NCBI GenBank assembly: GCA_049518415.1
Contig: JBEKRX010000007.1
Location: 42,002-106,001, forward strand
Length of the DNA stretch: 64,000 bases
Reading direction: 5' to 3'
Source of the DNA: CAVQND01 sp049518415
GTDB taxonomy: Bacteria > Verrucomicrobiota > Verrucomicrobiia > Limisphaerales > UBA8199
Below the pieces are notes generated by a model that ran no database searches, was not told the origin of the DNA, and saw nothing but the letters and a program-made list of their open reading frames with translations. Of the stretch, positions 51,729 through 59,754 are shown piece by piece (position 1 is the stretch's first letter; each line of letters begins with the position of its first letter). Both the position numbers and the translations under genes were made by a program.

Positions 51729-52919
51729 TCAACTCCTGGCGCCGCCCCCGGCCAAAGTGCGCCGGACCGCCTCAACCACGTCCTGGAGGTCGGCGTCGGT
51801 CAGCTTGGGTGAGATCGGGAGGCTGACCGTCTGGCGGCCAATCCGCATTGCGTTCGGAAAATCTTCGGGCTTCCAGCCAAAGGCCTCCTGGTAAAAGGGG
51901 TGCTCGGGGATGCTCAAGTAGTGGACGCCCACGCCGATGCCCTGGGCGGTCATCGCCGTCAGGAAGGCATCCCGGCTGATGCTGGCGCTGGCCTGGTCAA
52001 CCAAGATGGTGTAGAGGTGGTAGGCGTGTTTGGTGCCTGGTTCCGGAGCGGGCGGCAGCCCAATGGCCAGAGCCGCGAAGGCCTGGTTGTAATGCCTCCA
52101 GATTTGCTCTCGCCGCCGCCAGTAAGCCTCCACCCTTTTCACCTGGTGCAGGCCCAGGGCAGCCTGGATGTCCATCATGTTGTACTTGTAACCGCACTCC
52201 ACCACCTGGTAGTGCTTGTAGCCGGCGTCGCCGAAGCGTTGCCAGGCGTCTTTGCTCAGCCCGTGCAGCGCCAGGATTTTGCAGCGGGCAGCCGCGGCCT
52301 CCGAGCGCGCCAGGATCATGCCCCCCTCCCCGGTCACGATGTTCTTGGTCACGTAAAAGCTGAAACAGCCGTAGTCGCCAAAAGTGCCCGCCGGCTTTCC
52401 CTGCCAGGCCGTCTCGATGGCGTGGGCACAGTCTTCGATCAGGATGAGGTTGTGCCCACGGGCCAGGTCGCACAACCGGTCCATCGCGCACGGGCGCCCG
52501 GCAAAGTGAACGGGGACAATCGCGCGGGTGCGCGGGGTAATTCTCCTTTCCACTTCCACGGGATCAATATTCATCGTGCCGGGCTGGATGTCCGCCAAAA
52601 CCGGCGTCAGCCCCGCGTGGATGATGGCGTTGACCGTGGCGCAGAAAGTCATGGCCGTGGTGATCACCTCGTCACCCGGCCTTAATCCGGCGGCCAGCAT
52701 GGCGACGTGCAAGGCGGCGGTGCAGGAACTGACCGCCACCGGGTGTCCCCAGCCCCCTTTGTGCGCGCAGAACTCCTGTTCAAACCGCGCCACCTTTGGG
52801 CCGGTCCCCAGCCACCCCGACCGGAGGGTCGCCTCGACCTCTTGAATTTCGGCCTCCTCAATGAGGGGCGAGCCAAAAATGAGGAAATTGTCCTTGGACC
52901 GAACGGGGCGGTTATTCAT
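51729..52919 (-). CDS. DegT/DnrJ/EryC1/StrS-family sugar aminotransferase
   Basis: A pyridoxal-phosphate aminotransferase of 396 residues that typically aminates a keto-sugar nucleotide for surface polysaccharides. Landmarks: SSCTAALHVAMLAAGLRPGD, TAMTFCATVNAIIHAGLTPV, IEDCAHAIET, and the Schiff-base lysine in FSFYVTKNIVTGEGGMI (about residue 192), then YKYNMMDIQAALGLHQ. The start at 52919 (MNNRPVRSKDNFLIFGSPLI) overlaps the stop of a short upstream gene as ATGA. No other nucleotide-sugar genes lie nearby, so the exact sugar is unknown. Confidence 0.92.
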   Translation of the reverse strand: MNNRPVRSKDNFLIFGSPLIEEAEIQEVEATLRSGWLGTGPKVARFEQEFCAHKGGWGHPVAVSSCTAALHVAMLAAGLRPGDEVITTAMTFCATVNAIIHAGLTPVLADIQPGTMNIDPVEVERRITPRTRAIVPVHFAGRPCAMDRLCDLARGHNLILIEDCAHAIETAWQGKPAGTFGDYGCFSFYVTKNIVTGEGGMILARSEAAAARCKILALHGLSKDAWQRFGDAGYKHYQVVECGYKYNMMDIQAALGLHQVKRVEAYWRRREQIWRHYNQAFAALAIGLPPAPEPGTKHAYHLYTILVDQASASISRDAFLTAMTAQGIGVGVHYLSIPEHPFYQEAFGWKPEDFPNAMRIGRQTVSLPISPKLTDADLQDVVEAVRRTLAGGGARS

Positions 52920-53092
52920 GTGGTTGCCTGAGGCTGGACCAGCGGCAGGCCGTTCCCGGTGGTCCAGCGCGTGACGCGATCGAGTTGCGGCGGGCTGGCG
53001 CCGGGCTTGACCTGGGCCTCTGCCAACGGGGCCATCAACGTGGCGAGGACCAGCCAGGCGCAGCGCGGTCGCTGGAGGGAGCGGCAAAACAT
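52916..53092 (-). CDS. Short secreted peptide or truncated protein before the aminotransferase
   Basis: A 58-residue open frame with a clear signal peptide (CAWLVLATLMAPLAEAQ) followed by about 30 residues including LDRVTRWTTGNGLPLVQ. It ends in an ATGA overlap with the downstream aminotransferase start, implying translational coupling. The W-T-T-x-x-G-L-P stretch resembles the first strand of two-component-regulator propeller proteins, so it may be the stump of a larger sensor gene. No function is assigned. Confidence 0.4.
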   Translation of the reverse strand: MFCRSLQRPRCAWLVLATLMAPLAEAQVKPGASPPQLDRVTRWTTGNGLPLVQPQATT

Positions 53093-53308
53093 GCGGCTCC
53101 ATTGCTACCACGGAGCGGCGTTCAGGGAAACCCCAATCGTGCAGCGGCGCCGCGCCGAATCACTGGATGCGACCATCCCCGCGTCTCGCGAAGGATTTTG
53201 CACCGCCGCAATTTTACCGGGCGAAAACTGCGGGGCATTGCTTTAACCGATGTTCCCGCCAAGTTTATCGATTAACACTCCTGCGCGCCCCTGCGCTAGA
53301 ATGCCCGC

Positions 53309-53500
53309 ATGAAAACCAATCATCGTGCCCTGCGGGTTTACCGGGTTCGGCTTTGCACTGGTCGCCTGGCGCTCTTGCTCCTGGCCTCGACGGTGTTGTG
53401 GATGGCCTGCGGTTTCGGACGCCATTGCGCGCCGCAGTTGGCGACGCACGGCCCCGTCAACCAAGTATTGGATTTGACCGCCTGTTTCGCCGTCAAATAA
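53309..53500 (+). CDS. Hypothetical small membrane or exported protein
   Basis: A 63-residue open frame with a basic N-terminus (MKTNHRALRVYRVRL), one hydrophobic stretch (LALLLLASTVLWMACGF) and a short tail. Cysteines follow the hydrophobic segment, but a standard lipobox is not evident. No homologue recognised. It lies just before the CCAATGTGG-type repeat. It could be a chance frame. Confidence 0.35.
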   Translation: MKTNHRALRVYRVRLCTGRLALLLLASTVLWMACGFGRHCAPQLATHGPVNQVLDLTACFAVK

Positions 53501-53520
53501 TTCTCAGCGCGGCGCAGCCA

Positions 53521-53573
53521 GTTTTTTGGCAAAAATGGCCAATGTGGCCAATCCAGCCAATGTGGCCAATGCA
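53521..53573. repeat. CCAATGTGG-type iterated spacer
   Basis: After TTTTTTGGCAAAAATGG come four copies of a 9-bp unit (CCAATGTGG, CCAATCCAG, CCAATGTGG, CCAATGCAG). The same lead sequence and unit type occur at 36342-36392, which marks them as one dispersed family. Confidence 0.75.
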
Positions 53574-53669
53574 GTGTTGGGGCCGGTGGCGGCATTTGCT
53601 GCGCCGCCGGGCTTGTCTGGACGAAAAATCCATCGCCAGCTAGGGGAGCGTATTTATGAAACGGCCCAC

Positions 53670-56600
53670 TTACTTGTTCCCATGCGACTTGGAATCAGGC
53701 GCCGCCAACACATAATCCAGCAAATCCGCCATCTCCTGCAAGGTGAGGCCCTGCTCGAGGCCCTCGGGCATCAGCGACCAGGATTGGGTCTGGCGGGATT
53801 GGATGTCTGCCAGGAGCCAGACCACGGCGCCGCCCGTGGGCTGGAGCAGCATGAGCGTCGAGGCGTTTTTTGCCGTCTCGCGGCCGAGCAGGCTCTCGCC
53901 TTCTCTGGTCTCGGCCAGACAGGTCGCGTAATCGGCCGCCACGTCCCGATTCGGTTCCAGGATGGCCGTCAGGGTGGCTTCCTTTCCCTGAATCCTGGCG
54001 GCGGCCAGCCCGGGACCGAAGGCGTGCCCCTCGCCGCCCAAGCGGTGGCAGGCCGCGCAACGCGCCAGGAAAATGTCATGGCCGCGGCTCACAGCGCCGG
54101 TCAAACGGAGTGCGGGCAGGAAGTGCTGAACCACCGCTGGCCGCGCCAGCGGGACCGGGCCGAAAAGCTGGATGGCTCGCTGGCTGATGGCCGGGTCGCG
54201 ATGCGTGCGCAAGAGGTTGAGCTGCGTCGAAGACAGCTCGGCGCTGTTAATCCTCCCATGCTCCAGGGCCGCCAGCAACGCCCCGGCCCGGTCGCTGCGG
54301 GCCAGCAACGCCAGCATGGCCTCGTGCCGCAACGGGGGCGCCAACACCGGCCACACCCGAATCAGGTCGGCAGCGACGCGCGGCTCGAGGCACCGCCCCA
54401 GCGCGGCCAGCACGGCCGATTCCAGGAAGTAGGGCTCGGCCGGGCTGAGCAAGAGCCGCAGCCAATCGCTGGCATCGTTGTAATCCGATGGGCTCACGCC
54501 CAGCAAGCGGACCGCCTCGACGCGCAACGGCAATGGGGCGCGGTCATTGAGGGCCATGTTCAGGGCGCCATCGAAGAAGCGCTGCAGCCGCTTTTGCTTG
54601 TCCACCAGCCCAAGCGAACTGCCGGTGCGGTGCAGACCTTCCGCCAGCCCGGTCAGCAATGCATAAGGCGGCGGCGCTGCCGCCGGCGTCCAATCCACCA
54701 AATCCAGCGCCTGCGTCACATCCGCCAGCCGGCCTCTGACTCCGATCATCGTGGCCAGTTGCCCCAGGAACTGCTGGCCTGCGAGCGTGTTCTGGAAACG
54801 CGCATCACCCGCCAATTGGGCCAGGAATGGTCCCGCCCCTTCGCCCAGCGAACTGAGCACCGCGGCGCGAATCCCCGCGCTGTCCAGGTCGCCGGCCAGC
54901 AGGGCCGCCAGCACCAGGCCGCGGCCGGGCACGCGCAGTTCGCCCAGGCTCAACGCCAGTTGATAACGCACCCGGATGGACGGGTCCGCCGCCAGGGCGC
55001 GCAGTTGCTGCCAAAGTGCCCCGGACACCCTGGCGGACGCCGCGAGCTGTTCCGCCAACTGCACGGCGTGTTCGCGCACCCGTTCATCGCTGTCCTTCAA
55101 GGCCTTGAGCACCTGCGCCTCCCGGAGCGCGCCCAGGCCCTCCAGCGCGTGCAAGGCGCGCAGCCGCGCCAGCGGGAGCCTCGACTTGTTGAGCATGTCG
55201 CTCAGCAGCGCCACCGCCCCCGGGTCCGCCAGCTCATACAAGAGCCGAGCCGCGGTGTCGCAGTGCCAGCCATTGGCCTGCGCCAGCAGCGCGACCAGGT
55301 CGTAGGTGCTCAGCCGGTCCAACTGCGGCGGCCGGGGCCGTCGGAACGGCTCCGGCACGATGCGATAGATGCGCCCGCTGTCATGGCCGGACCGCAGGTC
55401 CGCAATGTAAAGCGCCCCATCCGGGCCGTTGACGATCTGCATGGGCTGAAACAACTCGTCCTTCGAAACGAGGAATTCACTCTGCCGCTCGTCCCCCGGA
55501 CGCTCGGCCGCCGTTTCCAGCCCGTGTTCGCGCAGCACGACCCGATGAATCACATGGGCCTCCGGGTCGGCAATAAAAACGTTGTCCAGGTAGTTTGAGG
55601 GAAAGGCGCTGCCGCGATAAACCACGCAACCGCGGGCCGCCCTCAGCCAGCCACTCGTGAGCGCGTTGGCGGGCGGCTCCCGGCCCCGGCCCGGCGGGAG
55701 GTCCGCCCGGCGGGCCCTCGAGGTTTCGCCCCCGGCGAAGCGAAAAATCGCCGTGGCCGGGCTGAGGACCTCCAGCAGTTCCGCTGGCGCCGGGAAGAAC
55801 GGGTTGCGCGCCAGGTAACGCGGCTCTAACATCGGCCGCCGGAGCGGGCGAGTGAAATCGCAAAGGAATTTCCGCCCCTGACTGTCGAAGCTCAAGCCCG
55901 ATTGGGCGAGACCGGCCTCGGGGAAAATTGCCAGCGTGCGCGGGTCGAACGCCAAGTCATTGTCCCCCAGCGCTACCGCCGGAATCTCGGCCGCGCTCAG
56001 CACGGACACCACGCCGCCCAGGCCGGCCGTCCCGCAGTGGATGCGGTTGTCCAGGCCCCAGTTGAAACTGTTCAGCAACGCCCGCGCCTGCGGCGTATTC
56101 GTCCGGCCGCCGAAACCGGTGAACACCACTTTGACCACGTCCGCCACGCCGTCCCCTTGGCTGTCCTTGAAATAGATGATCTGGGGCGTCGCCCCGACAA
56201 AGACGCCGCCGCCGTAGCAGGCCAGGGCCGAGGGCCAAGCCAGGTTGTCCGCATAGACCGTGCTGGTCTGGAAGACCCCGTCCTCATCCGGGTCCTCCAG
56301 CACGCGAATTCGGCCCAGGTGCGGATTCTCCTCGCGCCCCTCCGGGTAGTCACGCATCTCGGCCACGAACAACCGCCCCCGCTCATCGAACGCCAGCGCC
56401 ACCGGCGCCGCCACCAGCGGCTCCGCCGCCGCCAACTCGACCCGAAAACCCGCCTTGACCTGGAACGAGGCGAGGGCATTGGTGGTTTCTGCCGCCGAAA
56501 TTCGCGGCCGGGCCTTGGCTTCCTCTTTCGCCTCGGCCGACCCGCCGGCGCAGGCCAGGAAAAGCCAGAGCAACCACGCGCCGATGCGCGGGGCGAGGGG

Positions 56601-56810
56601 CGCCAAACGCGGCGCAGGCGCGGATTTCGCGTCTCGTCCCGCCTTCGGATTTCGGCCTTCGGATTTCGGATTTGAGCCGCCGGGCGTCGGCAGGCCTGCC
56701 GCCGGCGCTGTGCTGGACCGGGCTGCACCCGAGGGCCCAGTCGGATCACTCGCCCCTCGCCCCTCGCCCCTCGGCCTTCGGCGCCCGGCATTCGATACCC
56801 TGCTGCACAT
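53670..56810 (-). CDS. Large PVC-type membrane-bound dehydrogenase with C-terminal haem domain
   Basis: A ~1046-residue exported protein of the kind abundant in Planctomycetes and Verrucomicrobia. The N-terminal domain (GFRVELAAAEPLVAAPVALA, RLFVAEMRDYPEG, GVFVGATPQIIYFKD) is a beta-propeller related to PQQ sugar dehydrogenases. A HEAT-repeat-like helical middle follows. The C-terminus has a cytochrome c motif CAACHRLGGEGHAFGPGL. An ADP/Gln-rich end (ADLLDYVLAAP) closes it. The first ~68 residues translate iterated spacer; a TTG at 56606 (APLAPRIGAWLLWLFLAC signal) is a more likely start, but the only ATG is at 56810. The substrate, probably a sugar or alcohol, is unknown. Confidence 0.85.
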   Translation of the reverse strand: MCSRVSNAGRRRPRGEGRGASDPTGPSGAARSSTAPAAGLPTPGGSNPKSEGRNPKAGRDAKSAPAPRLAPLAPRIGAWLLWLFLACAGGSAEAKEEAKARPRISAAETTNALASFQVKAGFRVELAAAEPLVAAPVALAFDERGRLFVAEMRDYPEGREENPHLGRIRVLEDPDEDGVFQTSTVYADNLAWPSALACYGGGVFVGATPQIIYFKDSQGDGVADVVKVVFTGFGGRTNTPQARALLNSFNWGLDNRIHCGTAGLGGVVSVLSAAEIPAVALGDNDLAFDPRTLAIFPEAGLAQSGLSFDSQGRKFLCDFTRPLRRPMLEPRYLARNPFFPAPAELLEVLSPATAIFRFAGGETSRARRADLPPGRGREPPANALTSGWLRAARGCVVYRGSAFPSNYLDNVFIADPEAHVIHRVVLREHGLETAAERPGDERQSEFLVSKDELFQPMQIVNGPDGALYIADLRSGHDSGRIYRIVPEPFRRPRPPQLDRLSTYDLVALLAQANGWHCDTAARLLYELADPGAVALLSDMLNKSRLPLARLRALHALEGLGALREAQVLKALKDSDERVREHAVQLAEQLAASARVSGALWQQLRALAADPSIRVRYQLALSLGELRVPGRGLVLAALLAGDLDSAGIRAAVLSSLGEGAGPFLAQLAGDARFQNTLAGQQFLGQLATMIGVRGRLADVTQALDLVDWTPAAAPPPYALLTGLAEGLHRTGSSLGLVDKQKRLQRFFDGALNMALNDRAPLPLRVEAVRLLGVSPSDYNDASDWLRLLLSPAEPYFLESAVLAALGRCLEPRVAADLIRVWPVLAPPLRHEAMLALLARSDRAGALLAALEHGRINSAELSSTQLNLLRTHRDPAISQRAIQLFGPVPLARPAVVQHFLPALRLTGAVSRGHDIFLARCAACHRLGGEGHAFGPGLAAARIQGKEATLTAILEPNRDVAADYATCLAETREGESLLGRETAKNASTLMLLQPTGGAVVWLLADIQSRQTQSWSLMPEGLEQGLTLQEMADLLDYVLAAPDSKSHGNK
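56636..56690. repeat. TTCGGATTT-type iterated spacer
   Basis: Units CCTTCGGATTTCGG, CCTTCGGATTTCGG and ATTTGAG follow one another; a second iterated stretch (CTCGCCC units) lies at 56750-56785. Both are in the upstream part of the dehydrogenase frame, arguing that translation begins after them. The same GAAGTCCGAAG-like text occurs at 24186-24225 and 26815-26845. Confidence 0.65.
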
Positions 56811-56862
56811 GCTCTAAGCATTGTCCAACTGGCGCCGAGGGGAAAGACCGAATTGCGCCGGC

Positions 56863-56877
56863 AGTGGGCTACTTTGG
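56863..56877 (+). repeat. 15-bp inverted repeat flanking the three-gene cassette, left
   Basis: AGTGGGCTACTTTGG here is exactly the reverse complement of CCAAAGTAGCCCACT at 58714-58728. The pair encloses the AT-richer genes at 57015-58499 and the small minus-strand gene at 58531-58659. ATTGCGCC and CTTGACAGGG also occur near both ends in direct orientation. Confidence 0.65.
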
Positions 56878-56972
56878 CTTGACAGGGGGTAGCGATGGGT
56901 GTACAGGCCCCGCGTGAATTTAAGAGGCCAGAGCGAGAAGGGAATGCCGGCAAACACGAGGTTTCTTTGGTG

Positions 56973-57001
56973 TTGAAAAAGAATTCTTTTTAGTTTAGAC
57001 T
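56973..57001 (+). promoter_or_regulatory. Candidate promoter with 16-bp palindrome for the three-gene cassette
   Basis: TTGAAA (56973-56978) and TAGACT (56996-57001) are 17 bases apart. The perfect palindrome AAAAAGAATTCTTTTT (56976-56991) fills the spacer, the layout of a repressor-controlled sigma-70 promoter. The predicted start would be only a few bases before the ATG at 57015. Confidence 0.55.
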
Positions 57002-57014
57002 GCTTGGGACTGAT

Positions 57015-57617
57015 ATGCCAATCGAGTTCCCAGATCTTGCGAACACGCACCTCGCGTGGATAACTGCGTGCGGAAAAGTGCTCTTGGCCGACCGGGAGCT
57101 CGTGAAGTGGATGAAGGGGGAGAAGGACAAAATCGCCCCTCTCACAACCTCACGCGGCGTTGCCTGCGTCAGGCTCATGCTTGGGGGCCGTTCAGGAAAT
57201 CACGTTCACTTTGATGTGCTTTCGCCAGAAATGGTGTCGGAAAAGCTCAAGGGCGAGTCCAAATCCACATTGGACGACATTCAGAAATCGGTAAGTCCAT
57301 TGGTGGGAAGGGAAGTTGACGTAAATTTGAGGGGCGGCTTTGAGACAAAGCTCCAAGAACTTCCAGACAGCGGAATAGTCCGCTCTTTGCGTTTCCAGAC
57401 AAAAATAGGAAATGTCGCAATCAAGTTAGATGGGGCGATGCTCTCCATCGAAGGCGCCCCTGTTCAGAACATCTCCTGGCACGCGGGACGGAAGGACAAT
57501 ATTCGAATCACAGTTGAAGCTGAGTCGCTAAAAACAACGCTTTCTGAGAACTATTTAATTAGTTTAGTTGATACACTACAGCAAGCGTTCGCTGTTTTTG
57601 TGTTAGGAAAGGCATAA
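57015..57617 (+). CDS. Unknown protein, first gene of an AT-richer three-gene cassette
   Basis: A 200-residue soluble protein I do not recognise. It has no signal peptide or membrane segment. Features are an N-terminal VLLADRELVKWMKGEKDK stretch, a central FDVLSPEMVSEKLKGESK and a C-terminal helical end (NYLISLVDTLQQAFAVFVLG). Base composition is visibly lower in GC than the neighbouring genes, and codon choice differs (many AAA, GAA, ATT), consistent with acquisition by transfer. The next gene begins one base after its stop, so the two are one operon. Confidence 0.75.
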   Translation: MPIEFPDLANTHLAWITACGKVLLADRELVKWMKGEKDKIAPLTTSRGVACVRLMLGGRSGNHVHFDVLSPEMVSEKLKGESKSTLDDIQKSVSPLVGREVDVNLRGGFETKLQELPDSGIVRSLRFQTKIGNVAIKLDGAMLSIEGAPVQNISWHAGRKDNIRITVEAESLKTTLSENYLISLVDTLQQAFAVFVLGKA

Positions 57618-57618
57618 A

Positions 57619-58227
57619 ATGAGTCGAAATAAACCGACAGTTTTAATCCGAAAATCCCTGGAATCTGATGATCCATACAAAGTGATTGAATGGTCCTCCG
57701 GGCGATGTAGTTTTGGTGAACACACCCCATGCGACGTCCGATCATTCTACCTCTTCGGCGGCCCGACTGAACCCGGCGGGCGGGCGAGCAGGACATTTGC
57801 TGAGAACTGGGCGGATCTGGTGCCTGAATTGGTCGCTAATGTCGTTTCTGTGGTTGCAGAGAGGAAAAAACGAGAGATTGAATTCAATCTTTTGCAGATA
57901 GCGTTCAGCGGGTTTGAGACGAGACTTCGTCGCCTGGAGTCGAGCCAAACAACAATTATTCCGATTGATAGCTTTACCCCTGAGCCATACGACCTTTTAA
58001 AGACAATCCTTGCCTCTGTCCGGTACGTTGAAGGCAGCTTTAGTGCTAGCTGGTTTGATGCGAACATTCACTCTTCCGGCGATAATGAGGAGGATGCTGT
58101 AAGTAATCTAAAAAGCCTTATTTTGGATTTTTTTGATCGCCTTTCAAATGAGCCAAAGGAAAGATTGGGGCCAGAACCAGCGCGACAACTGGCGGTTCTT
58201 AGCGAGTACCTCCAAAAGAGGCCGTGA
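57619..58227 (+). CDS. Unknown protein, second gene of the cassette
   Basis: A 202-residue protein without recognised homology, signal peptide or membrane helix. Visible elements are VIEWSSGRCSFGEHTPCDV in the N-terminal third, a long helical region (VPELVANVVSVVAERKKREI and FNLLQIAFSGFETRLRRLES) that may form a coiled coil, and an acidic C-terminal part (NIHSSGDNEEDAVSNLKSL). AT-richer than surrounding genes, like its neighbours. It starts one base after the previous stop and overlaps the next gene by four bases (ATGA), so the three proteins are probably made in fixed ratio. Confidence 0.75.
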   Translation: MSRNKPTVLIRKSLESDDPYKVIEWSSGRCSFGEHTPCDVRSFYLFGGPTEPGGRASRTFAENWADLVPELVANVVSVVAERKKREIEFNLLQIAFSGFETRLRRLESSQTTIIPIDSFTPEPYDLLKTILASVRYVEGSFSASWFDANIHSSGDNEEDAVSNLKSLILDFFDRLSNEPKERLGPEPARQLAVLSEYLQKRP

Positions 58228-58499
58228 AATTTCTTACGCAGGAGGACGCAACGGCAATCGCAGTTAAACTGCAAGCCAGATACGAGCGCGGGAGGAGGCA
58301 CGATTTAGCTAGTTTCTGGCACAACGATAAACGCATTTTGTCATTCGGAATCCGGAGAGGCTCAGGAGAGCTTCCCCACGGCTTCATTCCTCGCTACATG
58401 AAAATATCGCAGAAAGAATGCCGATTGTTCAGACAATGTGATATTTCACTGCCACAATACATTGAAATTCTTAGGTCAAAGGGTGTCATAACTGATTAG
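58224..58499 (+). CDS. Unknown small protein, third gene of the cassette
   Basis: A 91-residue basic protein (KFLTQEDATAIAVKLQARYE, DLASFWHNDKRILSFGIRRG, FIPRYMKISQKECRLFRQC, then YIEILRSKGVI). The small size, charged beta-like centre and C-terminal helix recall small RNA- or DNA-binding proteins and toxin-like components, but I cannot name a family. It overlaps the preceding gene as ATGA. The cassette context (own promoter, transfer-like composition, flanking inverted repeats) is the only clue to function; a defence or toxin-antitoxin role is speculative. Confidence 0.7.
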   Translation: MKFLTQEDATAIAVKLQARYERGRRHDLASFWHNDKRILSFGIRRGSGELPHGFIPRYMKISQKECRLFRQCDISLPQYIEILRSKGVITD

Positions 58500-58530
58500 T
58501 TATCGCCTTTTGATTTTCAAGTTCCACTGC

Positions 58531-58659
58531 CTACTTGCGGCGTGCGCGCCGTTTGGACCGTTTTGGAATCGGCTTTTCGGAAAGCTTGATCACATCCGCC
58601 AGTACTGACGCGGCAAGCTGGCTAGCGTCGCGTGGCCTCGGTTTCTTCGGCTTAACCAT
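58531..58659 (-). CDS. Very short basic protein (42 aa)
   Basis: Reads MVKPKKPRPRDASQLAASVL then ADVIKLSEKPIPKRSKRRAR and RK. The pattern of a basic head, a short helix after D-x-x-Q-L-A, and a Lys/Arg tail resembles small conserved bacterial proteins found beside mobile or host-defence genes, but no function is known to me. It lies on the opposite strand to the three-gene cassette, within the same inverted repeats. Coding status is supported only by sequence character and the lack of other content in this gap. Confidence 0.45.
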   Translation of the reverse strand: MVKPKKPRPRDASQLAASVLADVIKLSEKPIPKRSKRRARRK

Positions 58660-58713
58660 GCCCCAACATTCGCAGAACCGCCGTGCCAGAAAAAGCCAAA
58701 AACCGCCGTTTTC

Positions 58714-58728
58714 CCAAAGTAGCCCACT
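58714..58728 (-). repeat. 15-bp inverted repeat flanking the three-gene cassette, right
   Basis: CCAAAGTAGCCCACT, the exact reverse complement of 56863-56877. It is followed by CATTGCGCC and CTTGACAGGG, both of which also occur next to the left repeat. Confidence 0.65.
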
Positions 58729-58782
58729 ACCATTGCGCCCCCGCGCTTGACAGGGCGAACGGAAAGTGCTACGGGTCGCTCT

Positions 58783-59754
58783 ATGGCAAAACAGATTTCT
58801 CGTCGCGGCTTTGTAAAGTCATCGCTGCTCGCGTCGGCGGCGCTGCCGCTGAGCCTGGGCGCGCCCAGCGCCGCCAAGCCCCAGGCCATCGTCAGCCCCG
58901 GCGGTTCGCCGGCCACGCCGGCGGAGCCCTTTCCGAAAGGCAAAATCGCCGGCCAGGAGTTCAGCCGCCTGATGATGGGCGGCAACCTCATCGGCGGCTG
59001 GTCGCACTCGCGGGACCTGGCATACGTCTCCCCGCTCATGCGGCACTACAACACCCCCGCCAAGATCCGGGAGACGCTCGAGTTGGGCGAAACTCAGGGC
59101 ATCACCGCCATCAATTCCTGGGTGATGGACGACAACACGGACCTCTTCGAGCACTGGAAATCCGGCGGCAAGCTCAAGTGGTTTGCCCAGGCCCGCCCGG
59201 ATGCTGCCGGGGGCTTCTCCCAAATTCAAAAGGCCATCGACCAGGGCGCCACGGGCATTCATCTGACCGGCGATGCGTGCGAGGGACTCCTCGACCAAGG
59301 CAAGTTCGAGAAGATCGCCCAGAGCGTGCAGTTCATCAGGTCGCAGAAGCGCATTGCCGGCGTCGCCGCCCACGACCTGCGGGTGATTGTCGCATGTGAA
59401 AAGGCCGGGCTGGATGTCGATTTCTATCAGAAGACACTGCACACGCTTGATTATTACACCGCGCCGCGCCCGGACGAAACGGGCGCCTTAGGGGCACATG
59501 ACAATTCGTGGTGCCAGGACCCGCAGGCGGTCATCGACGTCTTTGCCAAGGTCAAGCAACCCTGGATCGCCTTCAAGATCCTGGCCGCCGGCGCCATTCA
59601 TCCCCGCGCCGCCTTCCCCTTCGCCTTTAACGCCGGCGCCGACTTCATCCTGGTCGGCATGTTCGACTGGCAGATCGCTGAGGACGTCAAACTGGCCAAA
59701 CACGTCCTCGCCGTCGTTGGCGGACCGAACTCGAAGCGAACCCGGCCGTGGTGA
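58783..59754 (+). CDS. Tat-exported TIM-barrel-like protein of unknown function
   Basis: A 323-residue protein with a twin-arginine signal (MAKQISRRGFVKSSLLASAA). After it comes EFSRLMMGGNLIGGWSHSRD, which resembles the first strand of aldo-keto reductases, and KIRETLELGETQGITAINSW, but the catalytic Asp-Tyr-Lys-His set of that family is not evident, so enzyme activity is uncertain. The C-terminal FAFNAGADFILVGMFDWQI fits the last barrel strands. Similar exported proteins are common in Verrucomicrobiota beside Gfo/Idh/MocA genes. Its last bases overlap the polA start. Confidence 0.72.
   Translation: MAKQISRRGFVKSSLLASAALPLSLGAPSAAKPQAIVSPGGSPATPAEPFPKGKIAGQEFSRLMMGGNLIGGWSHSRDLAYVSPLMRHYNTPAKIRETLELGETQGITAINSWVMDDNTDLFEHWKSGGKLKWFAQARPDAAGGFSQIQKAIDQGATGIHLTGDACEGLLDQGKFEKIAQSVQFIRSQKRIAGVAAHDLRVIVACEKAGLDVDFYQKTLHTLDYYTAPRPDETGALGAHDNSWCQDPQAVIDVFAKVKQPWIAFKILAAGAIHPRAAFPFAFNAGADFILVGMFDWQIAEDVKLAKHVLAVVGGPNSKRTRPW

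Noticed and set aside
56811..56862. Exact target-site duplication for the three-gene cassette
   Set aside because: ATTGCGCC and CTTGACAGGG occur at both sides but at different distances from the inverted repeats, so no clean duplication can be assigned.
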